Shown here one piece after another: positions 1 to 5,164 of a stretch of 5,164 bases of DNA. The DNA is from an uncultured Isosphaeraceae bacterium. GTDB taxonomy: Bacteria > Planctomycetota > Planctomycetia > Isosphaerales > Isosphaeraceae. Within the stretch, counting starts at the first letter, position 1. The number at the start of each line of letters is the position of its first letter. The position numbers were made by a program, and so were the translations under genes. A model generated the notes under the pieces. The model was not told the DNA's origin. It was given only the letters and a program-made list of their open reading frames with translations, and did not search any database. Location: positions 1-5,164 of the forward strand of contig CALCIC010000250.1 of the NCBI GenBank assembly GCA_937907405.1, written 5' to 3'.

Positions 1-2
1 CA

Positions 3-107
3 TCAACCGCCTCTGCTGGACGAGATTTCCCACCCACTTTCGAGACGCTCACCCTCCTTGTGAAGTACCACGAATTTATGCTTGCCATCGAGCTGGCGAA
101 GAGTTAA
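3..107 (+). CDS. Possible 3' end of an upstream gene (partial, unidentified)
   Basis: One forward frame is open from the window edge to a TAA at 105-107 and reads about 34 residues, ending in LLVKYHEFMLAIELAKS. The composition is protein-like (mixed charged and hydrophobic residues, a helix-like end), and the stop falls just before an AT-rich spacer leading to the next gene, as expected for a gene end. Of the other two forward frames, one stops at 61-63 and one stays open past this point, so the frame choice is not secure. I recognise no family, and the segment is too short to assign a function. It could also be non-coding. Confidence 0.27.
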   Translation, partial: STASAGRDFPPTFETLTLLVKYHEFMLAIELAKS

Positions 108-139
108 AGTTTATTAGTTTTAAATTCCCAAGCTATCTG
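105..139 (+). promoter_or_regulatory. AT-rich spacer, probable promoter region of the 175-1272 gene
   Basis: In a window that is otherwise strongly G/C-rich, these bases are dominated by A and T (for example TTTATTAGTTTTAAATT at 110-126) and lie 36-70 bases before the ATG at 175. Similar AT-rich islands precede the decayed copy (about 3833-3866) and the pseudopilin gene (about 4575-4598). I could not place a convincing -35/-10 pair with proper spacing, so the promoter role is inferred from composition and position only. Confidence 0.35.
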
Positions 140-171
140 CCGCGGCCACCTGAGATTTGTGAGGAATCCTG
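140..171 (+). repeat. Leader element of gene 1, with a degenerate copy at 3867-3898
   Basis: These 32 bases cover the gene 1 ribosome-binding region (GAGGA at 161-165). They align without gaps to 3867-3898 with 23 identities counted by eye, starting with a perfect eight-base match (CCGCGGCC). Both copies directly follow an AT-rich island, and the second runs straight into gene 1-like coding sequence. The similarity alone is modest for G/C-rich DNA. The matching position is what makes common descent likely. Confidence 0.4.
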
Positions 172-174
172 GAC

Positions 175-1272
175 ATGCTCACGGCCATCGTCTTTCTCGC
201 CGTCGGGATGACGCAGCAGGATTGGTACACGTTCGAGCCGCAGGGAAAGCACTATCGGGTCGAGCTGCCGAACAAGCCGAACCACACGTCGAGTCGGACC
301 GTGACCAGAGCCTCGGGGCGGACCCAGTTGACGACCGCGCAATTGAATAGGTCGGGCGCGATCTATTCGATTCAGGTCACTGAGAACCGCGCCAAGATCG
401 ATCCGAGGACGCTGGACGACGGTATCCGGCGCTTCGCCGCGGCCAATCAGGCCACGCTCGGAACCGTCACTCCGATCTCGGTCGACGGCAATCCGGGCCG
501 CGATTTCGAATTGACGGAGCGCGTGGCCGGTGGCCAGAGGCACTCGAAGCGGCGATGGGTCACGTCGGGGAGTTCGCTGTTCATGCTCACGGTCGCCGCC
601 GCGCCAGGCGCCAAGGTCCCCGCCGAGGCCGATCGATTTCTGGGGTCGCTGGGGATCGGGGGCGCCCAGACAGCCGCCGCCGGCGAGAACGAGGCCAAGG
701 CCGCGCCCCAATCTCCGGGAAACGGCGCCGGTCGAGCGTTGGCGCCGGCGGCGGAGGTCACGCCGAGCGACGTCCCCCTCGATGCGAAAAGCTACCCGTC
801 CGAAGATCTGGAGGACCTGTCTCGGTCCTACCTCGGAAAGGATCGCGACGGCTTCCGCGACGTCGGGCCGGCCGGGTCGGTGCTGGTGGGCGTCGAGGTG
901 AGCTACATCGAGCGTTTCGGGGGGCCGAAGGTCCGGTCGGCGCAGCCGATCTACCGCGTCGGCGACGGGCTTTACCGGGGCCTCGTCCATGGTGAAGTCG
1001 TCGGTCCCGTGACGACGGTCATCGCCAAGCCTGGGTACGCCGTCGGCGGTCTGGTCACCCATGCCGGGCTGACCGTCGACGGATTCCGCATGGTCTTCAT
1101 GAAGGTGAACGGCGACCGTCTCGATCCCGACGATTCGTACAACTCCCCTTGGATCGGCGACGAGAAAGGGGGCAATCCCGGCGACGTCGCCAGTAAGGGG
1201 GGGCTCGTCGTCGGCCTGCAGGGGAGGTCCGGCAAGGAGGTCAACGCCTTGGGCCTCACGGCGCTGAAGTGA
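175..1272 (+). CDS. Probable exported two-domain protein with jacalin-like C-terminus (hypothetical)
   Basis: This 365-residue protein has no function I can name. The ATG at 175 is chosen because stops lie in the same frame at 151-153 and 160-162, and GAGGA (161-165) sits nine bases before it. The N-terminus (LTAIVFLAVGM) is hydrophobic but short and lacks basic residues, so export is plausible, not certain. Residues 17-160 form a first domain beginning YTFEPQGKHYRVELPNKP, of the kind seen in small secreted beta-rich domains. Residues 163-205 are an Ala/Pro/Gly linker. Residues 225-365 form a second domain with the motifs QPIYR, AKPGYAVGGL, GFRMVFMKV and LDPDDSYNSPWIG. It ends VVGLQGRSGKEVNALGL, which resembles the closing strand motif of jacalin-type beta-prism lectins; from memory, similar modules recur in planctomycete proteins. 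The next gene, a membrane protease, starts 205 bases later on the same strand. A decayed copy of both lies downstream, suggesting they travel together. Calling it a lectin would be speculation. Confidence 0.85.
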   Translation: MLTAIVFLAVGMTQQDWYTFEPQGKHYRVELPNKPNHTSSRTVTRASGRTQLTTAQLNRSGAIYSIQVTENRAKIDPRTLDDGIRRFAAANQATLGTVTPISVDGNPGRDFELTERVAGGQRHSKRRWVTSGSSLFMLTVAAAPGAKVPAEADRFLGSLGIGGAQTAAAGENEAKAAPQSPGNGAGRALAPAAEVTPSDVPLDAKSYPSEDLEDLSRSYLGKDRDGFRDVGPAGSVLVGVEVSYIERFGGPKVRSAQPIYRVGDGLYRGLVHGEVVGPVTTVIAKPGYAVGGLVTHAGLTVDGFRMVFMKVNGDRLDPDDSYNSPWIGDEKGGNPGDVASKGGLVVGLQGRSGKEVNALGLTALK

Positions 1273-1477
1273 ACTCAAGGGAGCAGGAAACGGCCGCCCT
1301 GGTCGGCCTTGAACGGCAGACCTCATGGAGCTTGAAAATCATCCGTCCGAAGCGTCTCAGCCTCGTCCAAAGGATAGCCTGCGTTGACGAAAGCTTGGAA
1401 AGAATTCCGGGGCTCGCCAGAAGCGACGAAGCTCGGCTTGGGCGGTCCCTCTCCCCAACAACCCCATTGAGGCCGCC

Positions 1478-3655
1478 ATGCCGATACGCGTGACCTGCCC
1501 CAACTGCGGCCGTGTCGGCCGAGGCCCAGACCACGCCGTCGGGCGTACCGTTCAGTGCCCGGCGTGTTTCCACCGCCACCGGTTGTCGGCCGAGATGGTG
1601 CTGCCCGAGGACGACGGCGAGCCGACCGCGAATCCAACCGCGGACTCCCGCTCGCTCCCTCGGATCGAGCCTTCTCCGCCCCCCGCCCCGAAGCCCAAGA
1701 CCCGGCCCCAGCCGGGTCCGTCCGACGACGCGTACGACCTCGACACGAGCGCCGTCGAGCTACCGAGCCGGCCGATCAAGCCCAGGCCGAGCGTACCCGC
1801 TCCGGTCGCTGCTCTTGATGACGACCACCCGGTCGGGATCACCCTCACGGCGCCGGTATTGATGGGCGGGGCGGTCGCGGTGGCTCTGCTGTCGATCTTG
1901 GCCGCCTGGGCGGTCGTCGGCGTGTTCCGTGCCGGCGCCGCCGTGGATCGAACAGGAGCGGCGTCCGCCTCGTCTCGCACCCCGCCAGCGTCCCCGATCG
2001 CCGCGACGCCCGCCCCGGCCGCCATGGAGACCGCCCTCGCGGTCCTCGAAGCCGACCCGCCACTTCAGAAGACCGCGAACCCGGCGCCCGCGGAGCCCTC
2101 CATCGCTCCGGATCACGCCCCTTCGAGCGTTCCGGCTCGGACGACCGACGGCGAGATCTCGGTGGCCGAGGCCATGCTGCCGTTTGAAGACCTGACTTCG
2201 GGGCCCGTCCGGGAGACGGCGGCCCACGCTTCGCCCCCTTCCAAGGTCGTCGTCCCGGAGCCCGCGATGATCTCGGTGGCCGAAGCCATGGAGGTCATCG
2301 CCAAGCTCGCCCCGCCCCCGGCGCCCGAGCCTGAGCGGCAGCCGGTGGTGGACACGTTGCCGACTTCAGACGACGTCGCCCCGGAGGCCGCGGGAGAGTC
2401 GGACGTCGCCGCGCGGGCCCGCGCCGGGGCCGCGACCGTCGCCGCGCGGGACGACGGCGCGGGCAAGCCCTCCTCGACGGCCGACATCGTCGCGGAAAGC
2501 GAGTCGTCGGTCGCCCTCATCAAGGGGAAGGCCACCAGCGGCACCGGGTTCCTCGTCGCTCCTGGATTGATGGCCACGAACTCCCATGTCGTCGGCGACG
2601 AATTCATCTCCGACCTGGAGGTCCGATTCGTCTCCGCCGATGACGAGCACAACGCGCCGCTCAGGGCCGAACTGCTCTTTGAAGACCCGGAGCGCGACCT
2701 GGCGTTCCTCGCCGTCGACACCGACCTGAAGCCGTTGCGGGTCGCCGGGGCCTACGCGTTCCGAAAGGGGGAGGACGTCACGGTGATCGGCAACCCCAGC
2801 GCGGGCGACGGTCAGGTGCTGGAGAACGCCATCAGCCGAGGGGTCATGAGCACCAAGACCCGCATCAACAATCGGGAGTTTCATCAGCTCGGCGTCGCGA
2901 TCAACCCGGGCTACTCGGGCGGACCGGTGTTCGACTCCTCGGGGCGCGTCATCGGCGTCGCCACGCTCAAGTCCTTGAAGCAGGAGGCGACGGGCTTCAG
3001 CATCCCGATCGAGGACCTCCACGCGGCGTTGACCAAGCTGTCGAAGGAATCGGCCGCCGTCGCCGACCGATACCGCTCCCAGCATCGAATCAAGGCCGCC
3101 GTCGAGGGGCTCGGCGGCGGCGAGGTCTTGATGTGCCTCCTCATCAGCCTGCGCCGCGCGGATAAGAACAACGCCGCGGTCAAGGATCTGCTCGGCAAGC
3201 TTGAGCCGGTCACCGCCGATCTGGACAAGGACTATTTCCCCTCGCTCGTCGGCCAGGCCCTGCGGACCGAGAAGGACCTCCTGATCGATACGTCAGCCAG
3301 AGGCCGGGTTGCGGAGTTGACCGAGAACTTCAGGCGGATCCACAACGCTTACGCCGCCGGCGGCAACGTCGACGACGGTCGGCTCCGGCCCTGGAAGCAG
3401 ACGCACAAGCGCCTGATCACCGAGCTTGCGGCCGCGCTCAAGCTCGAGATCCCCGACGGGTTGATGCTGGCGTTCGACGATCACCCGCCGGCCCAGTCGA
3501 CGCTCATCACCATGGGCCCTCGCACCCTGGGCTTGTACGGCTCGCGGCTGCGGCAAAGATCCCTCGGCCCCGGCCTGGGCGTCCCGCGCACGCCCAGAGG
3601 AATCGTCCGCCCGCCCAGTCTCCGCGACCGGTTGCGGCGAGGCGGCATCCGCTGA
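1478..3655 (+). CDS. Membrane-anchored HtrA-like trypsin-fold serine protease with N-terminal zinc ribbon
   Basis: A predicted 725-residue serine endopeptidase. Residues 7-30 form a zinc ribbon (C7-x2-C10-x16-C27-x2-C30) of the type that opens many planctomycete membrane proteins. Residues 45-118 are a Pro-rich linker. Residues about 122-150 are one membrane helix (PVLMGGAVAVALLSILAAWA). Residues 151-335 are a second Pro/Ala/Glu-rich linker holding a duplicated ISVAEAM motif. The trypsin fold spans about 336-525, with His370 in TNSHVV, Asp407 in RDLAFL and Ser480 in GYSGGP, so the triad is complete. No PDZ domain follows, unlike DegP/DegQ. Residues 530-670 look helical and are unrecognised; the tail (680-725) is basic and rich in Gly, Pro and Arg. 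The likely topology, inferred, is ribbon in the cytoplasm and protease outside. The ATG at 1478 gives the usual ribbon start (MPIRVTCPNC) and has GAGG at 1469-1472. The 205-base gap after gene 1 holds only a weak 5-bp hairpin (1292-1308), so co-transcription is possible. The substrate is unknown. Confidence 0.93.
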   Translation: MPIRVTCPNCGRVGRGPDHAVGRTVQCPACFHRHRLSAEMVLPEDDGEPTANPTADSRSLPRIEPSPPPAPKPKTRPQPGPSDDAYDLDTSAVELPSRPIKPRPSVPAPVAALDDDHPVGITLTAPVLMGGAVAVALLSILAAWAVVGVFRAGAAVDRTGAASASSRTPPASPIAATPAPAAMETALAVLEADPPLQKTANPAPAEPSIAPDHAPSSVPARTTDGEISVAEAMLPFEDLTSGPVRETAAHASPPSKVVVPEPAMISVAEAMEVIAKLAPPPAPEPERQPVVDTLPTSDDVAPEAAGESDVAARARAGAATVAARDDGAGKPSSTADIVAESESSVALIKGKATSGTGFLVAPGLMATNSHVVGDEFISDLEVRFVSADDEHNAPLRAELLFEDPERDLAFLAVDTDLKPLRVAGAYAFRKGEDVTVIGNPSAGDGQVLENAISRGVMSTKTRINNREFHQLGVAINPGYSGGPVFDSSGRVIGVATLKSLKQEATGFSIPIEDLHAALTKLSKESAAVADRYRSQHRIKAAVEGLGGGEVLMCLLISLRRADKNNAAVKDLLGKLEPVTADLDKDYFPSLVGQALRTEKDLLIDTSARGRVAELTENFRRIHNAYAAGGNVDDGRLRPWKQTHKRLITELAAALKLEIPDGLMLAFDDHPPAQSTLITMGPRTLGLYGSRLRQRSLGPGLGVPRTPRGIVRPPSLRDRLRRGGIR
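2156..2176 (+). repeat. Short coding repeat, copy 1 (ISVAEAM, residues 227-233)
   Basis: First of two copies of a 21-base unit in the protease linker; it matches 2270-2290 at 20 of 21 positions. The only difference is a synonymous third base (GAG versus GAA for Glu). In the protein it reads ISVAEAM and is followed by LPFEDL, a probable short amphipathic helix in an otherwise disordered Pro-rich linker. Confidence 0.75.
2270..2290 (+). repeat. Short coding repeat, copy 2 (ISVAEAM, residues 265-271)
   Basis: Second copy of the 21-base unit, 114 bases (38 codons) after the first and in the same frame. Here it is followed by EVIAKL. Flanking bases are not clearly shared, so the duplication is confined to the motif. 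This fits a small internal duplication or selection for a repeated short binding motif. Confidence 0.75.
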
Positions 3656-3866
3656 AAGATCGGGCGCCGGAGGAGGTCGACCGTGAGATCGGATCGCGAG
3701 GCGGAGCCCGTAAGTCTATTTGTTAGAGGAAGCGCGGCGATGCTGCCGTCGTCGCCGGCCCCCCGATCGTCGTCGCCGAATTCCGTCTTCTCATCCCGAG
3801 TTCGTACTTGCAACCGCAGCGGTCTGGCGCAATAATTGAGCAGTTTATCTTTTTTTCATCAAAATA
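3656..3866. other. Spacer between the protease gene and its decayed copy
   Basis: These 211 bases carry no convincing gene. Short forward frames here lack protein-like composition. The right-hand part (about 3833-3866) is AT-rich, including a run of seven T at 3850-3856, and probably matches the promoter island in front of gene 1. No strong stem followed by a T-run was found directly after the protease stop, so no terminator is called. Confidence 0.5.
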
Positions 3867-4440
3867 CCGCGGCCTCCTGGGGATCGCGAAGAATTCGGCT
3901 CGTGCTCGCGGCCGCCGCCCCTCCCGGCGTCAAGGCCCCGCCGACGCCAATCGATTTCTAGGTTCGTTTGAGATCGGGGCGACTCGGGCGATTGCGGTCG
4001 CCCATGCTTCGGCAAACCCCGGCGTGGGGGATGACCAGGTGCTGGAGAACGCCATGAGTCGAGGGGGCATCAGCACCAAGACTCATATCAACGATCGGAA
4101 TCTCCCTCCGCTCCGCGTCGCGAGCGACCCGGTCTGCATCGCCCCTCGCCGCGCGGATGAGAACCACGCCGCGGTCAAGGACGACGGCGTCGACCCGTCC
4201 GCGAATTTCAGACGCCCCCCCAACGGTTGCGCCGCCGGCGGGAAGGTCGATGACGGATGGATCCGGCCCTGTAAGCAGACCCAAAGGCGCTTGCCCATCC
4301 TCGCCGGCGGCCGCGCTCAAACCCGAGATCCCTGACGGGTTGACGCCGGCCTTCGCCAACCCTTCGCGGGGGCGGCCTACGCACGCCTGGAAGAATCGGC
4401 CGCCCAGCCCGCGCGATTGGCTGCGGCGAGCCGGCGTCCG
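3867..4440 (+). pseudogene. Decayed, deletion-ridden copy of the gene 1 plus protease gene cassette
   Basis: Five blocks align in order with the upstream genes. 3867-3898 resembles the gene 1 leader (140-171). 3893-3978 matches gene 1 at 573-660 at roughly 80% by eye, with a one-base loss near 3940, and encodes ANRFLGSFEIG versus ADRFLGSLGIG. 4011-4131 matches the protease gene at 2789-2909 (DQVLENAMSRG versus GQVLENAISRG). 4144-4182 matches about 3148-3186 (RRADENHAAVKD versus RRADKNNAAVKD). 4201-4440 matches about 3320-3651, with further gaps, and includes AAGGKVDDGWIRPCKQT. The missing parts include gene 1 codons 1-133, everything from mid gene 1 to mid protease, and about 213 bases that carry the Ser480 motif, so none of the triad remains. 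A frame that happens to be open (3808-4335, TTG start) spans most blocks but begins in leader sequence and then shifts frame near 4295, so an intact product is unlikely. Confidence 0.82.
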
Positions 4441-4820
4441 ATCGAGGATCGCCCACCGAAAGGGACCCTCCCCGTCGTCGCGCCGCGAGACGGCCTCGTG
4501 ATCGAATCCGCCAATCCATCCAGATGCGTCAGTTTCGCGAAGGATGAACGAATCCCGCGGCGTTCGGCATCGAGATTGTAAATTTATCATTTTTCAATCG
4601 ATCGCAGTTTCTCGCTGACGCGTGGTCGTCGATCCGACGTTCACGTTGCATGTCGGGTCGCGAATCGATTCCGCCCATGACTCGGCGGTTCGCGGGCGTC
4701 CTAAAGACGCTCGAAGGAAACTACGCCAAGCCGGAAGGCCCGACTGGAAGGGCTTGGCCGAACAGTACGGCCGAGCGTTTCGCCCTCATCCCAATCGTCT
4801 TTCGAATAGGAGAATCCAAG
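4441..4820. other. Non-coding region and long leader of the pseudopilin gene
   Basis: These 380 bases hold no supportable gene. A short open frame from 4622 has no recognisable content and runs out of frame into the pseudopilin gene. The first 20-40 bases may still derive from sequence following the protease gene, since a GATCG tract recurs in both. An AT-rich island lies at about 4575-4598 and is the best candidate promoter for the gene at 4821, though no clear -35/-10 pair was found. If transcription starts near there, the leader would be about 200 bases long. It contains the potential hairpins listed separately. Confidence 0.5.
4694..4776 (+). promoter_or_regulatory. Potential hairpins in the pseudopilin leader, two mutually exclusive
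   Basis: Stem A is GGGCGTC (4694-4700) with GACGCTC (4706-4712), loop CTAAA, one G-T wobble. Stem B is GCCAAGCC (4725-4732) with GGCTTGGC (4751-4758), eight perfect pairs. Stem C is GCTTGGCCG (4752-4760) with CGGCCGAGC (4768-4776), nine pairs with one wobble. B and C share 4752-4758 and cannot form together. C ends 44 bases before the ATG and has no T-run after it. Whether any of these forms in RNA is unknown; G/C-rich DNA produces many chance stems. Confidence 0.3.
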
Positions 4821-5116
4821 ATGCGAGGAAGTCCCAAACGTGGTTTCACGCTGATTGAACTGCTGGTCGTGATCGCCATCATCGCGGTCTTGATCGCGCT
4901 CTTGCTGCCTGCCGTGCAGGCCGCCCGCGAGGCGGCTCGCCGGATGCAGTGCACGAACAATCTCAAGCAGCTCTCGCTGGCTTGCATGAACTACGAAAGT
5001 TCGAACAGCGTCTACCCCGCGCACTCGATGCCGGTGCAAGCGGGCGCGGCCGCCGGCTTGCCGTTGAGCTGGATTCCGCCCCTGCTCCAGTTCACCGAGC
5101 AGAACGCCATGTTCAA
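4821..5116 (+). CDS. DUF1559-family pseudopilin (type II secretion / type IV pilin-like), 3' end missing
   Basis: The N-terminal 98 codons of a DUF1559 protein, a family enormously expanded in Planctomycetes and built like a type II secretion pseudopilin. The start is well supported: AGGAGA at 4808-4813 lies seven bases before the ATG. The leader MRGSPKRG is followed by the prepilin cleavage motif RGFTLIELL, with predicted cutting after Gly8 and the conserved Glu at position +5 of the mature protein. A hydrophobic helix spans residues 9-29, then the family signature AAREAARRMQCTNNLKQLSLA and a Tyr/Pro region (NSVYPAHS). The family is normally around 300 residues or more, so about two thirds is absent. 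Real sequence stops at 5116, two bases into codon 99; the partial AA fits Asn or Lys, and family members often have Asn after a similar MF. Open reading beyond this point is adapter. Its precise role and any link to the upstream protease are unknown. Confidence 0.93.
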
Positions 5117-5164
5117 AGATCGGAAGAGCACACGTCTGAACTCCAGTCACCTTGTAATCTCGTA
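5117..5164 (+). other. Illumina TruSeq adapter read-through (sequencing artefact)
   Basis: From 5117 the sequence begins AGATCGGAAGAGC and continues as the standard TruSeq indexed adapter through 5150. The six bases CTTGTA (5151-5156) sit in the index position and equal what I recall as TruSeq index 12. ATCTCGTA (5157-5164) is the start of the constant region after the index. Translations across it give peptides well known as adapter artefacts: DRKSTRLNSSH on the plus strand and MTGVQTCALPI on the minus strand. This is not genomic sequence. Confidence 0.99.

Noticed and set aside
1292..1308. Hairpin GGCCG/CGGCC shortly after the gene 1 stop, considered as a terminator
   Set aside because: Only five pairs with a seven-base loop and no T-run after it; expected by chance in DNA this G/C-rich.
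133..1326. A 397-residue open frame on the minus strand
   Set aside because: It lies opposite gene 1 and is rich in Arg, Gly, Pro, Asp and His, without any domain. Such long antisense frames are common in G/C-rich genes. The plus-strand frame has coherent domains and a ribosome binding site.
1269..1493. A 74-residue plus-strand frame in the gap between gene 1 and the protease
   Set aside because: It overlaps both genes slightly, has no clear ribosome binding site, no recognisable motif, and no counterpart noticed in the decayed copy.
2366..3085. A 239-residue minus-strand frame opposite the protease domain
   Set aside because: The plus strand here encodes an intact catalytic triad, so the antisense frame is a composition shadow.
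3850..3856. Run of seven T considered as a terminator tail
   Set aside because: No G/C-rich stem lies immediately upstream, and the run falls in the AT-rich island that parallels the gene 1 promoter region.
3808..4335. A 175-residue plus-strand frame considered as an intact small gene
   Set aside because: Its TTG start lies in leader-like sequence, its first third is not homologous to coding sequence in that frame, and it ends after a frameshift relative to the protease gene. Treated as a pseudogene remnant.
3958..4590. A 210-residue minus-strand frame over the decayed copy
   Set aside because: The sequence is explained by homology to the plus-strand genes. The minus frame has no recognisable motif and an Arg/Gly-rich composition.
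4701..5150. A 149-residue minus-strand frame beginning MTGVQTCALPI
   Set aside because: Its start lies in Illumina adapter and the rest is antisense to the pseudopilin gene.

Overview
The window looks like a contig end from a high-GC planctomycete, most likely of the Isosphaeraceae or a relative. This rests on three things: the strong G/C bias of the codons, the alanine- and proline-rich linkers, and a DUF1559-type pseudopilin gene at the right-hand end. That gene family is hugely expanded in Planctomycetes and rare elsewhere. The taxonomic call is inference from family knowledge; no marker gene is present.

Layout, left to right. Bases 1-107 may hold the last codons of an upstream gene. A short AT-rich spacer follows. 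Gene 1 (175-1272) encodes a probably exported two-domain protein of 365 residues whose C-terminus resembles a jacalin-like beta-prism fold. After a 205-base gap, gene 2 (1478-3655) encodes a 725-residue membrane-anchored serine protease. It has an N-terminal zinc ribbon, a long Pro/Ala linker, one membrane segment, more linker, an HtrA-like trypsin fold with a complete His/Asp/Ser triad, no PDZ domain, and an unrecognised helical C-terminal region.

Downstream, 3867-4440 is a decayed copy of the same two-gene block. It starts with a stretch like the gene 1 leader, continues with a piece of gene 1 (codons about 134-162), jumps into the middle of the gene 2 protease domain, and follows gene 2 to its end with several internal deletions. 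All three catalytic residues are lost. So the gene 1 plus gene 2 cassette was apparently once tandemly duplicated and the second copy collapsed. This supports treating the two genes as a unit, although their joint function is unknown.

Bases 4441-4820 are non-coding and hold an AT-rich patch and several potential hairpins. They lead into a DUF1559 pseudopilin gene (start 4821) with a strong ribosome binding site and a textbook prepilin cleavage motif. This gene does not end naturally: from 5117 to 5164 the sequence is Illumina TruSeq adapter, including a six-base index. The last 48 bases are therefore not biological, and proteins predicted across them on either strand are artefacts.

No tRNA, rRNA, CRISPR array or insertion sequence was seen.
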